DNA of 64,000 nucleotides from Ceratorhiza oryzae-sativae (taxonomy: Eukaryota; Basidiomycota; Agaricomycetes; Cantharellales; Ceratobasidiaceae). The notes beneath the pieces were generated by a model, which saw only the letters and a program-made list of their open reading frames with translations, was not told where the DNA came from and made no database searches. Each line of letters starts with the position of its first letter. The first letter of the stretch is position 1. A program made the position numbers and the translations under genes. Positions 53,122 to 64,000 of this stretch are shown one piece after another. The stretch is taken from contig JARWMV010000244.1 in assembly GCA_030998015.1 (NCBI GenBank), forward strand, positions 124,001 through 188,000, given 5' to 3'.

Positions 53122-56091
53122 ATGGCCAAAACCCAAAAGAAGACGGGAAAGGGCCGGTTGGACAAGTATTACAAGCTCGCCAAGTGAGTCTGTGTTGCTT
53201 CATTTGATCCACTCGAGCTTACAATTGCCAGGGAACAAGGCTACCGAGCTCGTTCCGCCTTCAAGCTCATCCAGCTCAACAAGAAGTACAGCTTTCTAGA
53301 ATCCGCCCGATGCTGCATCGACCTGTGCGCTGCGCCCGGAGGATGGCTTCAGGTCGCCTCGAAGACGATGCCCGTCAACTCTCTCATCATCGGCGTTGAC
53401 CTCGTCCCAATCCGGCCCATTCCCCGAGTCGTCACATTCGCCCAAGACATCACAACCTCAGCCTGCCGCTCCCAGCTGCGAGCCGAGATGAAAGACTGGA
53501 AGGCAGACGTTGTCTTGCACGACGGAGCTCCCAACGTTGGGACGGCCTGGATCCAAGATGCGTATAGTCAGAGCGAACTCGTGCTGATGAGTTTGAAGCT
53601 CGCAGTCGAGTTCCTGACACCCGGAGGCACATTTGTAACCAAGGTGTTCCGAAGTGTCGATTATAACAACTTGATTTGGGTCTTCAATCAGCTATTTGGA
53701 AAAGTTGAAGCGACAAAGCCCCCGTCTTCTCGGTGAGTTTAGCTTGTTTACTGCCCAGATGTAATTCTGGAAAATTTATCCAGTAACGTCTCGGCCGAAA
53801 TTTTCGTCGTCTGTCAAGGATTCCTCGCACCCCAGCATATTGATCCTAAATTTCTCGACCCAAAGCACGTTTTTAAGGATCTATCGGCTCTCCCACCAGT
53901 CCCTTCTACGTCTAGTATGTCCACCCCCGTGTTCGGCACATGCACCCCTCTAACCTTGCTCAGCCGTCCAACCGGGAAGCAAGGCTCACAATAATGTTTT
54001 CATGCCCGAGAAGAAAAGACGAGCACGCGAGGGCTATGCAGACGGAGACTATACCCTGTTCCACGCTCTGCCAGCAGCCGAGTTTGTGCGTGCCCATGAT
54101 GCGGTCTTGGCGCTTGGATCAGCCAACAAGATCACGTTTACAACACCCGAGGAGAAAGAGTAAGTACGCTCGGGCTTTAGACGGCATATGCATTTAACAA
54201 TTCTATTAGGTGGCTTAAATTGGAAGTTACTACTCCGGATGTGGTGGCGAATTGTGATGATCTCAAGGTCCTGGGAAAGGGCGATTTCAAGAAACTTCTC
54301 AAATGGCGAACTTCGATCCGAGAAGAGGTGTGTTTGAGCCCAATATCGACTATCATGATACTAAGTGAGGGTTAGATTGGACTCGAATTGAAAGAAAAGG
54401 CAACCGAGGACGCAACCGAAACGGTCGAGATCACGGAAGAAGTCGATGAGGAACAACAGATCGAAGACGAGGTTTGTCGTCCGGCTGACCCTGCATACCC
54501 AGTATTGATGACTCATAGCTTGCTCGCCTCAACTCGGAAGCCGCAGCTCGTGCCAAAAGAGACCGACGAAAAGCCAACGAAAAACGTACGCGAACCATCA
54601 TGCGCATGCAGCTTCAAATGACCGCGCCACTCGATATTGGGATGGAGTTCAAGGACGATGCGCTCAAGGGCGACGTGTTTGATCTGTCTGGCGCGGACGG
54701 AAAGACGGTCGACGAAAAGGACGACGACAGCAGCGAGGGAGAGGAAGAAGAAAAGGTTGAAGAAGAAGAAACTCTGAGCAGTGACGATGAGGACGGAGAG
54801 AAGAAAGTTGCCGGGCTCGAAGACGAACTCGACGGGCTATATGAGCAGTATCGAGAACGGATGGCCGAGCGGGATTTGAAGTTCAAGGCCAAGGAGTCGA
54901 GGCGGAAAGATAAATCCCGGGAAGAGTGGGCGGGTGTCCGGAAGGATGAGGATGAGGATAGTGGGGATGAAACCGAGGAGGGGGGATGGGATGTCGCGCA
55001 AGCTGCCAAGGATGATGAAGGAGATAGTTCGTCCGATGAGGATGAGGAAGAAGAGCGACCGACTGCGAAGAGGAGGAAGCTGATTACCAAGTTGGAAGAG
55101 CCGAAGAAGGATACCGCGAGCAAGGCCGCGCAAGTATGGTTCTCTCAAGACCTGTTCAAGGGCGTTGCGGATGTGGGTGACGAGGAGAACGAGGATGAAG
55201 AGATGGAGAGCTGGTCCGAACAAGCAGAGCCTCAGAGCATAGAGGAGGGTGAAGTGAGTTTATATGCATGCACTTTGGTATGCACAATCTGATTTCAAAT
55301 TTAGGGCGAAGATGACTTTGAGATCGTGCCCCAAGACGCGGACGACGATACTCCCATGTGGGATGTGGATGACGAGGATGAGGACAAGGCAAAAGAGGAG
55401 TATATCAAAAGTACGCCCAAGTAACCTTTTCGTGAACATCCGACTGACTCTGGCCCAGAATACGGTCTCTTGACACCCGAGGCCGTACACTGGCGAACAG
55501 CTTGTCAACCGAAAAACTACTAAAACACATCTCATCAACGACGGCTTCAACCGGTATTCTTTGAATGATCAAAACGACCTGCCGTCATGGTTCCTTGATG
55601 ACGAGCGTAAACACTACAAACCCAACATTCCCATTACAAAAGAAGCCGTTGCAGCCCTCCGAGCCAAACAACGTGCGCTAGATGCTCGACCGATCAAGAA
55701 GGTGGCAGAAGCCAAAGCGAGGAAGAAACTCAGGGCTCAGCAGCGGCTGGAAAAGGCGATGAGCAAAGCCGAGGGCGTAGTTGCGACAGATGATATGACA
55801 GAGAAGGAAAAGGCTGCGCAAGTTGAGAAGCTCATGAAAAAGGGCATGTCAAGCGGGAAGAAGCAGAAGAAAGAGGTCAAGGTGATTGTGGCCAAGGGTG
55901 TGAATAAGGGGGTAAAGGGGCGGCCGAAGGGTGTAAAGGGACGGTATGCTATGGTTGACGCGAGGATGCGTAAAGAGGTGCGTTTTCTTCCAGCCCAATT
56001 CACTTGTGCATATAATTGATTAGTATGGCGCACATAGGTTCGGGCAAAGAAGCGAAAGGAAAAGGCAAATAAGAAGAGGAAGCGGGCTTGA
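53122..56091 (+). CDS. SPB1: SPB1, pre-60S rRNA 2'-O-methyltransferase
   Basis: AdoMet-dependent methyltransferase of the FtsJ/RrmJ family that modifies 27S pre-rRNA in the nucleolus during large-subunit assembly. The N-terminal domain has [20 protein letters not shown] (catalytic Lys region), [16 protein letters not shown] (AdoMet site), [21 protein letters not shown], and [12 protein letters not shown] long acidic, charged middle and a basic C-terminus ([20 protein letters not shown]) match the family. Exons are 53122-53183, 53232-53732, 53784-53914, 53964-54159, 54210-54327, 54376-54471, 54519-55253, 55305-55410, 55459-55977 and 56038-56091. One-base losses near 55486 and 55503 break the last large exon. 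Restoring both gives exactly 840 codons, close to the yeast protein. Confidence 0.95.
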
Positions 56092-56419
56092 TCATTTTTC
56101 TCTTGGATTTATGTGGATTGGCTGTACGAACACAATATACGCATTCCCGATGCATTTCGGCCTTGCGTTCGGTGAGACCGTCATTTGCCAGATGAAACAC
56201 GACAATGAGAGGGCACGTGACTCAGGCTCCGATTCACGCGTTGATCACCAGCCGTGGCGTCGCGCCAACACAAAGCTCGACGCGCTTTATCTCTTGATCC
56301 TATCTCCATAATATATCACCAATACTTCTCCCTAAATCCAACTGTATCAAGTGTGTGGCTACGCGTGCCACGAGGATTGCGCATCGCTTTCGCACATTTG
56401 CTGGCCCTCGTCTCTCGAA

Positions 56420-59364
56420 ATGGAAGGTCGCAACCGCGAACATTACTTCAAAAAGCACATTACGGGCGGATCGCGGATAATTCTCCTCGATGTAAGCACC
56501 CACCGCTGGCAGATCAAGACTCAGCGAGGTCGATTCCCGACCCACTTCCCATAAACCCACTGTCCCAATGATTTTTCGGCTCAGCCGTTCAATTATCGCT
56601 CTTCGGTGCACCATCCTACAGTAGCCTGTCCTTCGTTGCCCCCTCCTGTTGCCGATATCAAGCCACAACTACCCTCACCTACGAATCTCGGCACCGTGCA
56701 ACCGGACGCATTGTCAACGAAACCAGCCGATCGCGTATGTCAATTCTCTTTAATCGACAGGTCCCGCCTCCTGATTACCTTCTAGCCACCCTCGTTTGCA
56801 AGTTTCTGGAAAATAAAAAAGGAGCCACAATGGGACATCGTAGCCTCTTCCAAGAAGAATGGGAAAACAAGACATCTCCCTAGCCCTAGAGCAAGGTCCA
56901 TCCCGCTCATGTGGTCAGAGGTCATTTGCGTTCCAGACCTCAATCAAGTGAACTGACCTTATCCTAGACCTGGCATGACGCCCAGGACGCCCTGCCGTAT
57001 TTCAATGTCAGCCAAACACTCCTTACTTCAAAAATCCCCAGAGCCCAATCACGTTGCGTTTTGTTGAATAAAAACGTAGATAATCTGGAAGTTGACTGGC
57101 GACAAGGGATCATTAAGTTCTCAATGTACGCCTCTGCTCAATCTCCCGTTGTGTGGGTACTCATCCGATCCTGCGCAGGTCACTCAATACAAACTCGATC
57201 TAAATCGTCCGAAGAATTGCGAACATCCCGACGTGCCCGCTGAATATGTTTTGAAGGAGATCCCTGATGCACCTCAACCGTTGCAGTTTCGAAAGCTCAA
57301 AGCGTGCCGTGATGCTGGGACGCCAGTCAAGCTCCTGGCCACTGGTGATTTCCCATCTCTTCCGTTTGTCGATTCGGTGATCGAGACGGAAGAAGGGAGG
57401 GAGGTTCCGATCACGAGTGAGCTCTGGCGCAACGGGATCGTTGTTTTGGGATTCTTTTGGGTGGTAAAGGCCGAAGTGAGCCTACACATTATGCCTTTGC
57501 GTGCGAATACTGACTTTAGCCACCACAGGAAGTTAACCCTGGGAAACTATTAGATCACAGCTTTGACATAAACACCGGCAAGTGCTCAGGCGAGGTACAC
57601 TGGGACTTCGAGTTCCAGACTTGCGAGCAGGTTCACCCTAATTGGTGGTGCCCCTTGGGTCCGGAATATGAAGACTGGTCCGACAACGATAATCGTCCTC
57701 CTATCAAGAGGGCTCGAACAGAGTGCAGCAAAGCGAGCGGAGGTTCGGCTATGGACGTGGATGGCATCTCCAAACTTCAGTACACACCTGGCAACCTCGG
57801 CATGGCTCTAGCACCTAAAAGGTGGCCAAACATTGATGCTATCCGCCCGCCACAGATCAGAAACTCTATGCTGCTGGGCTGGTATTGCGAAACATGCGGT
57901 AAACTCAATCCACGCATCAAATGGATCGAGACTCAAATATGCCCGCTTTGCAAGGTATGTTGCCTAATAGTCGGTTTAGCTTCATCTCATTGGAATCTTG
58001 TAGACAACGACCAAATTGGAATTCCCCCAGTGGCATCGTAGGGCCCACACTGAAGCTATCGGCCCGATCGGCACATTATATCGGCTGGACGACGGAGGTG
58101 GACATGCCCACAGGACTGGAGTGCATGCCAAAACGGCTCGAGACCCTGAAAACGGCATGACTATTGTTCAATACTGGACTGCGGACTCACCTATCCCTAT
58201 CTTGGCTGAAATTGGGCGCATAAAGCCTAGGCCGCACACGAGACGCGGAGGACTTCCCAAACAGCCGCCAGGGGCGAGTCGGCTCGGTACTCCCCAATCC
58301 TTGTCGACCACGAGCCCAATAGGCCGGAATAATTCACTAATTGGAGTCCCGAATCATCCAAAAGTTCAAAGAGATGTGGCTGGAAGTCGAGCGATGCTTC
58401 CGGCAGATACGCGAGTATTGTTTGTACATGTTACTCGTCCTCAACACGAACATCTACTCGCAGTACCAGACAGGATTTTTTCAGAATTTGCGTCTACAGT
58501 TCCGATGGAGCGGCAGGTGAACACAAAATATTACAAAGCTGGTGCGTTCGCTAGACTTCATTGGTTTGAATCAACCATTGAACCGCTTCTAGGTAACTCG
58601 AGCTTATCATGCCACTACACCTATCTCGCGGGAGCCGGCGCTAGTGTACTGCATACAGCTACTGAGGCCGTGGGATGGGATGATGTTCCAGACTGCGTCT
58701 ACAACGCACAACGAAGGCTGACAGATATGCAGTGCTACAATGTGTCCAAAGATGGCGAGCAAGACATGTTCAACCAAAGCGTGTTTGTCGTTGGATCTGG
58801 TGGCAACAGCATTAATTCTTTCAGAGTAAGCTACATTTCTCTCTCCGTTGCTCATGTAATAGTAAAGCGTGATCTAGATGGTTCATCGAGCTGAAGATGG
58901 GCCGGTTGGATACATGGTTTTCGGTGCGAGCTGCGAAGTCGAGCTAATGATCGGAAACGGAGATGGAAAACGTACGACCAAGGCCGGTGCGCAACGCCGC
59001 GCTGAAGTGCTTATGGCCCATGGGGACGCTTTGTTTACCGCTCCGCCAGAGGCCGGTGATCCTCCTATCGAGGTTCGCCCCGATTTCGTCACCCCAACGT
59101 GATGGACGCTGACTATGTGGCTCAGATCCGTGTAAAGCGCACAGGGTTGGCGGTTGGTAAGCAGATTACTTATGACTATGATCTGCGTGTCTTGATTCGT
59201 AGACTGTTGTTCTAGTGGTTGTTTCACGATACGTCGAGAAGACACCATCCCCGCCTCCAAAGGCCCAGGAATTTACGCCAATGGAGGGTGTAGTATACGA
59301 AGAAAAAGGTAGTACTCTAACACCTCCCACTCCTCAAGTGCGTAAACGGAAGACCCGTGGCTAA
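56420..59364 (+). CDS. Zinc-ribbon protein of unknown function, possible 2OG-oxygenase-like end
   Basis: A multi-exon gene that I do not recognise with confidence. It starts MEGRNREHYFKKHITGGSRI at 56420. A middle domain reads QYKLDLNRPKNCEHPDVPAE, VLKEIPDAPQPLQFRKLKAC and SELWRNGIVVLGFFWV. After an acidic, NLS-like linker (RPPIKRARTE) there is a CX2C...CX2C zinc ribbon (WYCETCGKLNP ... ICPLCK, about 57885-57950). The C-terminal part includes MFNQSVFVVGSGGNSINSFR, a VHRAEDGPVGYMVFGASCEV segment, and VLMAHGDALF. That arrangement recalls AlkB-like oxygenases, but I cannot identify the full iron-binding triad. A one-base loss lies near 59096; the final splice (about 59157-59204) is uncertain. 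The C-terminus is basic (TPPTPQVRKRKTRG). A nuclear protein is likely. Confidence 0.65.
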
Positions 59365-60662
59365 ATAGCCGATCGTTGAATCGGCGTAAATAACATATTG
59401 CATTCGTATAATCTTTATTTGTAACACATTCTTAAGTATTTATGGAGTTGTTCGGCTTCTCAATGCAATTTACCCGCATGGAACTCGGCTCGAGACTTCG
59501 CCGCGTATTCTTCGGGATACACTTTACCTGAGTCTTTTTGGCATGCTTCCTCACATTTGGAGAATGTCTGCCGATTCACATCACTTTATTTATAGGGCCG
59601 GTGCGCCTAGTGCGGGGTTGAAAACTCTAGCGGCATAGAAGTGGGATGTTGGAGGTTTGCGCTTCTAGGCTGGCTCAGCCAGAATTCTCGCGATAGCGGG
59701 ATGTTTATGTTGAAAAAACGCATTGGATCATGCCGTCGAGTTTCACGCGCATAATCGACATTCTTTGAATACCATTGTTCGTTAACCCAAACAGGTAAAT
59801 ATCTGTTGCTACCTCCAGGCGCCTATTTGACCTCCTAGCAACCAGGGGACCATGTCTCTACTATTCGTCGGCTCCGCATGAGGGGCATATATTTGTCAGC
59901 CTGTGCGGTAAGGGACTGAACCGATCGCATATGGCTACACACGTTGCGCCAAGTCACAACCAAGCTGCTCGGCCAGGAACACTTCACTATGGATTGTATG
60001 AGAGGGATAGGGTCTGATTGTTTAGGATATATGCCCGCCCCAATATATGTTGTTGCGATGGAAAAGGGCGGTTGATAGCAGAAAAATGAGCGAGCAACGT
60101 GGATCAGCCGTGAATGTGGCGGATATAAGCGAATAGACAATTTGGCTGGATGCACAAAGATTCATCTGTGCTGCGGGAATACGCATGCCGGCTTCTTGAC
60201 CCATGCAACCAACGCATAACGGATGTAACGCTGGATCGCTACATCGAATGTTGAGCATAATTCAGTTTTCATTAAAGTTAGATTTCAGTACAAATGCGTG
60301 CCTGAAGATAGTCAACTCTCCAGCACAAACTTGATAGCGATGGCCGAGCAGTTTGACGCGCTGATATCTGGGGCCGCCCAAATGCGGGAAAAGTACTCAC
60401 GGTGTTGGCGACGATCAGCAGGGTCACGACCGTCACGTCAAGAACCCAATTCCGTCGAATATTTTGTTTGGCCCGACGTTCCAACACGCCGGATCGGGTT
60501 CCATCCCATATTAAATTGCTGGGCGCTTCGGCAGCGTATATATCATCGTCGTTACGGGAAAATTCGCCATCAACTTTCCGCTCCCCCCTCTCCCCCTTTG
60601 GTCTCGGTGTACCGGCTTGGGTCTGCAAAAAACCTCACAATCTTTTCTATACTTTCGTTCCA
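59365..60662. other. Intergenic region, no supported gene
   Basis: About 1.3 kb with short, motif-free open frames on both strands. The last part contains the DUF1996 promoter. Confidence 0.5.
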
Positions 60663-62943
60663 ATGATCTCGTTCTCCCGCGCTATCGCGGCTGGCGCCCT
60701 CCTGGCTGGGGTGGCCCGTGCAGGCGACAATTTCATCCAAACTCAAGTTCGGTGCGTTGGCCGTCGATTTCTTCAGTGGGTGGTGTGCTAATGCTTTTCA
60801 CCAGCACGCTCGAGTACTCTCGCGTCGACCCGCTGGTCACCCCAAATGTGAGTACGGCTGGAAGGCTGTGGGGCTGAAACAATATTGACGGGTTTTGTAG
60901 GCAAACGCCGAGCATGTGCACACTGTCGTTGGTGGGTCCGCGTTTGGCCCCGACTCGACCACGCACGACTCTCTGGCAAACTCCAAGTGCTCGTCGTCCT
61001 CGCTCCAGGATGACAGTGAGTTGAATCAATGCGTTATTCGGCTGCTCTAACATTGCCATCAAGGTCGGCCTATTGGTCTCCATCTCTCTACTACGTCCAC
61101 GCCAATGGAAGCTTCTCTCTTATCCCGAGCTCCACCCGCATCTACTACTTCCTCAAGCCCGGAAACGGAACTAATCCTGTCAAGCCTTTCCCCAAGGGTC
61201 ATCGTATGCTCGCTGGTCCTCCTTCCAACAAGCGGGCCAACCCCCCACCACCGAGGGGCAAGTTGACCTACGACCAGTTGCAAGCCATGGATCCGCGAGT
61301 GAGTTTGCTGAGTAATGCTCCGAGCTTGATCACTCAATTTGCCGCATATAGGTTGCCGCTATCAAGTGGGGATGCTCGGCCGGGGCTGTTCAGGGTCAAG
61401 GAAACGGCGGGTCTCTGGATGGACAGCGTCCCTATCTGCCCAATGATGCACCAAACGGATGTGGAGTAGTCAACGCAGGCATCTTCTATCCCAGCTGCAG
61501 CGATGGACGTCTTGACTCGCCTGACCACTTGTATGTATCCTCATGTGCTTTCTGGAGCTGTTCGGATCTGACTCTTTACTCAGCGATCATATGCGGTACC
61601 CTCTCGATGGTTCCAATGGATACAACTGCCCTCCGAGCCATCCGATCAAGTACCCGACTATCTTTATGGAGTGCGTTTTCCGTCTACCTATGGATTGCTC
61701 TCTCTCATCCATTCGTCAGACACTTTTACTTCCCCAAGGCTGACCAACCATATCGGGGACCTAACACTGGCAACTGGATTCTCTCCAACGGTGACCGTAT
61801 TGGCACTTGTGCGTTCTCCGGTGATTCGTTCAAAGGAAATACTGACTTGGTTGAAACGTAGCGTTCCATGCGGACTTTATTGAGGGCGTACGTCTAGATC
61901 TGTTCGGCGACGAGAACCTGATGGCTAACATGACCTTTTCTATTTCAGTGGACGAATAACGCACTCGACGACGCGCTGACCTACTGCAACACCCCTAATG
62001 CGCCCGGGGACAACCTTGCTTCTTGCTCTGCTCTGGGAAAGAGCGTAAGCGTCGATGCCGCCGACAATTGCCGTAGCGAGGGCAACATCGTCAACGAGTA
62101 CGCCCTCCTGTTTTTTTCCCCTTCGCAACCAGCTAACTTTGTCAAGGGATGTTGGGTTGATCACGCCTATCGATAAGCTTCCGGGCTGCAATGTCTGGCC
62201 GGATGATCAGGACACTCACCCCGGATGCAAGAGCAATCAAGTCCCGATGAGTCAGCCCGCTAGCCGATACGTGTTAGACGAGTTCAAGCTGGCGCTGCCG
62301 ATCTCCTCAGTCGAAGGAAACGGTGCCAAGGCCAAGAATGTTGTACCGCCGGCCGCGTCAAGCTCTGTTCCTGCCACGACTTCGACTGCTGCTACAACCT
62401 CTTCCCAGGCACCTTCTGCTAACAGCGGGGCTCCTGCCCTTCCACCTCCTCGGCCCCGCACACCGAAGATTACAACTACGGAGCTGCTCCGCCTGCTGGT
62501 GCGACCTCGACTTCGGCTTCGGGCTCTTCCTCTGGCGTCCCGACCTCATCCTCGGTGGACTACAACTATGGTGCTGCCCCACCTGCTGGTGCAACTTCGG
62601 CTTCGAGATCTTCCTCTTCCTCCCCCGTTCCAACGTCGTCCTCAGCAAGCTACAACTTTGGAGCTCCCGCACCCGTCGGAAATACGTACCATCCGACCAC
62701 GACTCGCGCGCCACGACTCGCACCATTACTACGAGCAGTGCTTCAAGTCAGCCAAGTTCCACATCGCCTCCTCAGCTTAACGGTCCTGCTTCTCCCAAAC
62801 CTGGCAAGACTTGCGTAAGTTTTCAATTAGCTTGAGTATGTCTGGAACTGTTGCTGATTTGCCCGGTTTAGCGCCCTAAACGCAAGGGCAAGAAGCACCA
62901 CCATCACCAACGCCGGAGCAGGCAAAACCGATTGATCGACTAA
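60663..62943 (+). CDS. Secreted DUF1996-domain protein with repeat and basic tail
   Basis: Predicted secreted protein. The signal peptide is MISFSRAIAAGALLAGVARA and the DUF1996 domain follows at once (EYSRVDPLVTPN, HVHTVVGGSAFGP, AYWSPSLYYVHANGSF). Further conserved pieces are MRYPLDGSNGYNCPPSHPI, GNWILSNGDRIGT and DNCRSEGNIVNE. About ten short introns interrupt it. After the domain come a Ser/Thr/Ala-rich linker, a tandem repeat, and a very basic C-terminus (RPKRKGKKHHHHQRRSRQ). A one-base loss is likely at the exon end near 61015, and others in the repeat region, where three frames exchange. DUF1996 has no assigned activity; relatives are common in wood- and plant-associated fungi. Role unknown. 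Confidence 0.88.
62468..62690 (+). repeat. In-gene tandem repeat, about 100 bp unit
   Basis: Two full units and a partial third. Each encodes YNYGAAPPAGATS (third: YNFGAPAPVGNTY) followed by a Ser-rich stretch ending PTSSS. The unit at about 62468-62550 is followed by 62554-62650 and a remnant after it. The repeat joins the DUF1996 domain to the basic tail, and probably varies in copy number. Confidence 0.7.
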
Positions 62944-63900
62944 GGTTGATCCACTCTTTTCTGATGTCGTATGATCCACCATGTCAAAATACCTTCTGTT
63001 CTACTCGTCTCGTATTTCGGCTGAGCCTCCACTTTTCTTCTTTTTTTTTCCCTTCGGTCGGGGGCCTGGCTAGTTCACATTGTTGAATAAACGCTCCTGC
63101 TTTTCTTGCTTCTTTCTTTTCTGCTTGGTTGCTTGGTGCCTGGTTGTCACCACCACATCAATACACTTCACATGTATACCATGAGATTAGAGAGCGGCCC
63201 GAGATGCAGCAGTGAGCTCTTGTACAGGCTTTTGCCCGTGAGGTGGGTGTATACCATTCGTTTTAGTTTTAGTTTGTCGTTCTGTGCCTTTGTCTCTTAT
63301 TTTATCCTACAATGTCTTTCGTTCGCATCAGCGGTGGGTAATTTAAGTATGCAGCTGCGTGTTGGTTGCCGCTTTGAAATGATATGTTCAATGGCTATCG
63401 TGAGGCGATTTGATGTGGGTTTGTGGCAAGTGGCTATTATTTGAGGGTGTTGAGTGGCATTTTCAATTCCGACAGCATCAATATGCCTGAAGTCATGTGC
63501 ATCCGCAATATATTTACTTCGGGAAAGTCTAGGTCTTGCAAATGCTGCCTTGTTGAAAGAAATCAACGTGATTCATGATTGGGTTGCTAGATCAGTCAAG
63601 TCACGTCAATCGGCCAGCTTCATGTCCAGAGACAGTACAAGGTGTTGACCGGAGCAGGTTTTGCTGGTTTGGTGCGTATGAATGTGCTCTTAAATCCAGG
63701 CAACGCAACAACAATATATATCCAGATGCAGCACTGCCAGCGGTATGGTATTGCATGTGTGATACAGATGATAATGCATACAGTAGCTGACCCGCTATTC
63801 CAGTAATAAAAATAATTATCGGATAAACCGATAGAATACGAACGAAATTGTAACAAATAGGTAAACGCGAACGAAGTAGTTTTGGGCTTGAATCATGCGT
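62944..63900. other. Intergenic region between DUF1996 gene and pheromone-precursor frame
   Basis: About 950 bp lying between the two convergent 3' ends. Only short motif-free frames are seen. It is AT-rich toward the right. Confidence 0.55.
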
Positions 63901-64000
63901 CTAGGCGATGACGCAGTATTGGCTACCCTTGTTGCTGTCGCCCTTGTCCTGGTTGACGGGCTGCTCAACCTCGGGGGTGTAGGTGTAGATGTAAGAGGCG
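63901..64000 (-). CDS. Probable pheromone precursor, 3' end, cut by window edge
   Basis: The minus strand is open from the right edge to a TAG at 63901-63903 and its last residues read GDSNK, GSQY and CVIA, then stop. CVIA is a CaaX box: the Cys would be farnesylated, VIA removed, and the Cys carboxyl-methylated. C-terminal CVIA-type boxes preceded by a short polar segment and an aromatic residue are typical of basidiomycete mating pheromone precursors. The visible 33 codons (including PEVEQPVNQDKGD) fit the size and polar composition of such precursors, which are usually 40-80 residues. The start is beyond the window. Other prenylated proteins, such as Ras- or Rho-type GTPases, usually have a basic region before the CaaX, which is absent. 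Two STE3 receptors on the same window support the call. Confidence 0.75.
   Translation of the reverse strand, partial: ASYIYTYTPEVEQPVNQDKGDSNKGSQYCVIA

Overview
The window reads as nuclear DNA of a filamentous basidiomycete. Its genes are cut by many introns of 45-60 nt. It carries two STE3-type pheromone receptors, large NACHT-TPR proteins and a secreted DUF1996 protein. The mix suggests an Agaricomycete of the Rhizoctonia/Ceratobasidiaceae kind; that placement is inference, since no rRNA or marker gene is present.

Layout, left to right. 1-2.2 kb: decayed Ty1/copia retroelement on the minus strand, running off the left edge. 3.5-7.3 kb: cytosolic leucyl-tRNA synthetase. 7.7-9.1 kb: pheromone receptor STE3-1. 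9.4-11.6 kb: fumarase (minus). 13.0-17.3 kb: NACHT-TPR protein A. 19.5-24.7 kb: INO80 ATPase. 25.3-29.6 kb: NACHT-TPR protein B, a paralog of A on the opposite strand. 30.7-31.4 kb: exosome subunit CSL4. 31.4-40 kb: gene-poor stretch with an MFS transporter relic, a small SET protein, a foldback element and unrecognised coding-like blocks. 40.0-40.9 kb: intact gene of unknown function (minus). 41.9-42.5 kb: transcript with two box C/D snoRNAs in consecutive introns. 42.8-44.4 kb: mitochondrial oxaloacetate-type carrier (minus). 44.5-48.6 kb: PXA-RGS-PX sorting nexin. 49.6-50.1 kb: kinase relic. 51.2-52.7 kb: STE3-2. 53.1-56.1 kb: SPB1 rRNA methyltransferase. 56.4-59.4 kb: zinc-ribbon protein of unknown function. 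60.7-62.9 kb: DUF1996 secreted protein. 63.9 kb to the right edge: the 3' end of a minus-strand reading frame ending in CVIA, the farnesylation motif of basidiomycete pheromone precursors.

Two receptors and a probable pheromone precursor mark this as a pheromone/receptor (P/R) mating-type region spread among housekeeping genes for translation, ribosome maturation, RNA decay, the TCA cycle and chromatin remodelling. The other notable find is the snoRNA host transcript: both guides match the 18S rRNA segment modified by yeast snR79.

Reading caution. At least 20 sites in many unrelated genes, essential ones included, have lost exactly one base, usually from a run of 2-5 identical bases. Restoring one base per site makes the spliced lengths of several genes exact multiples of three. 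I treat these as assembly errors, not pseudogenes, and annotate each gene as one locus. The point stops in the copia element and the kinase relic are a different kind of damage and look real.
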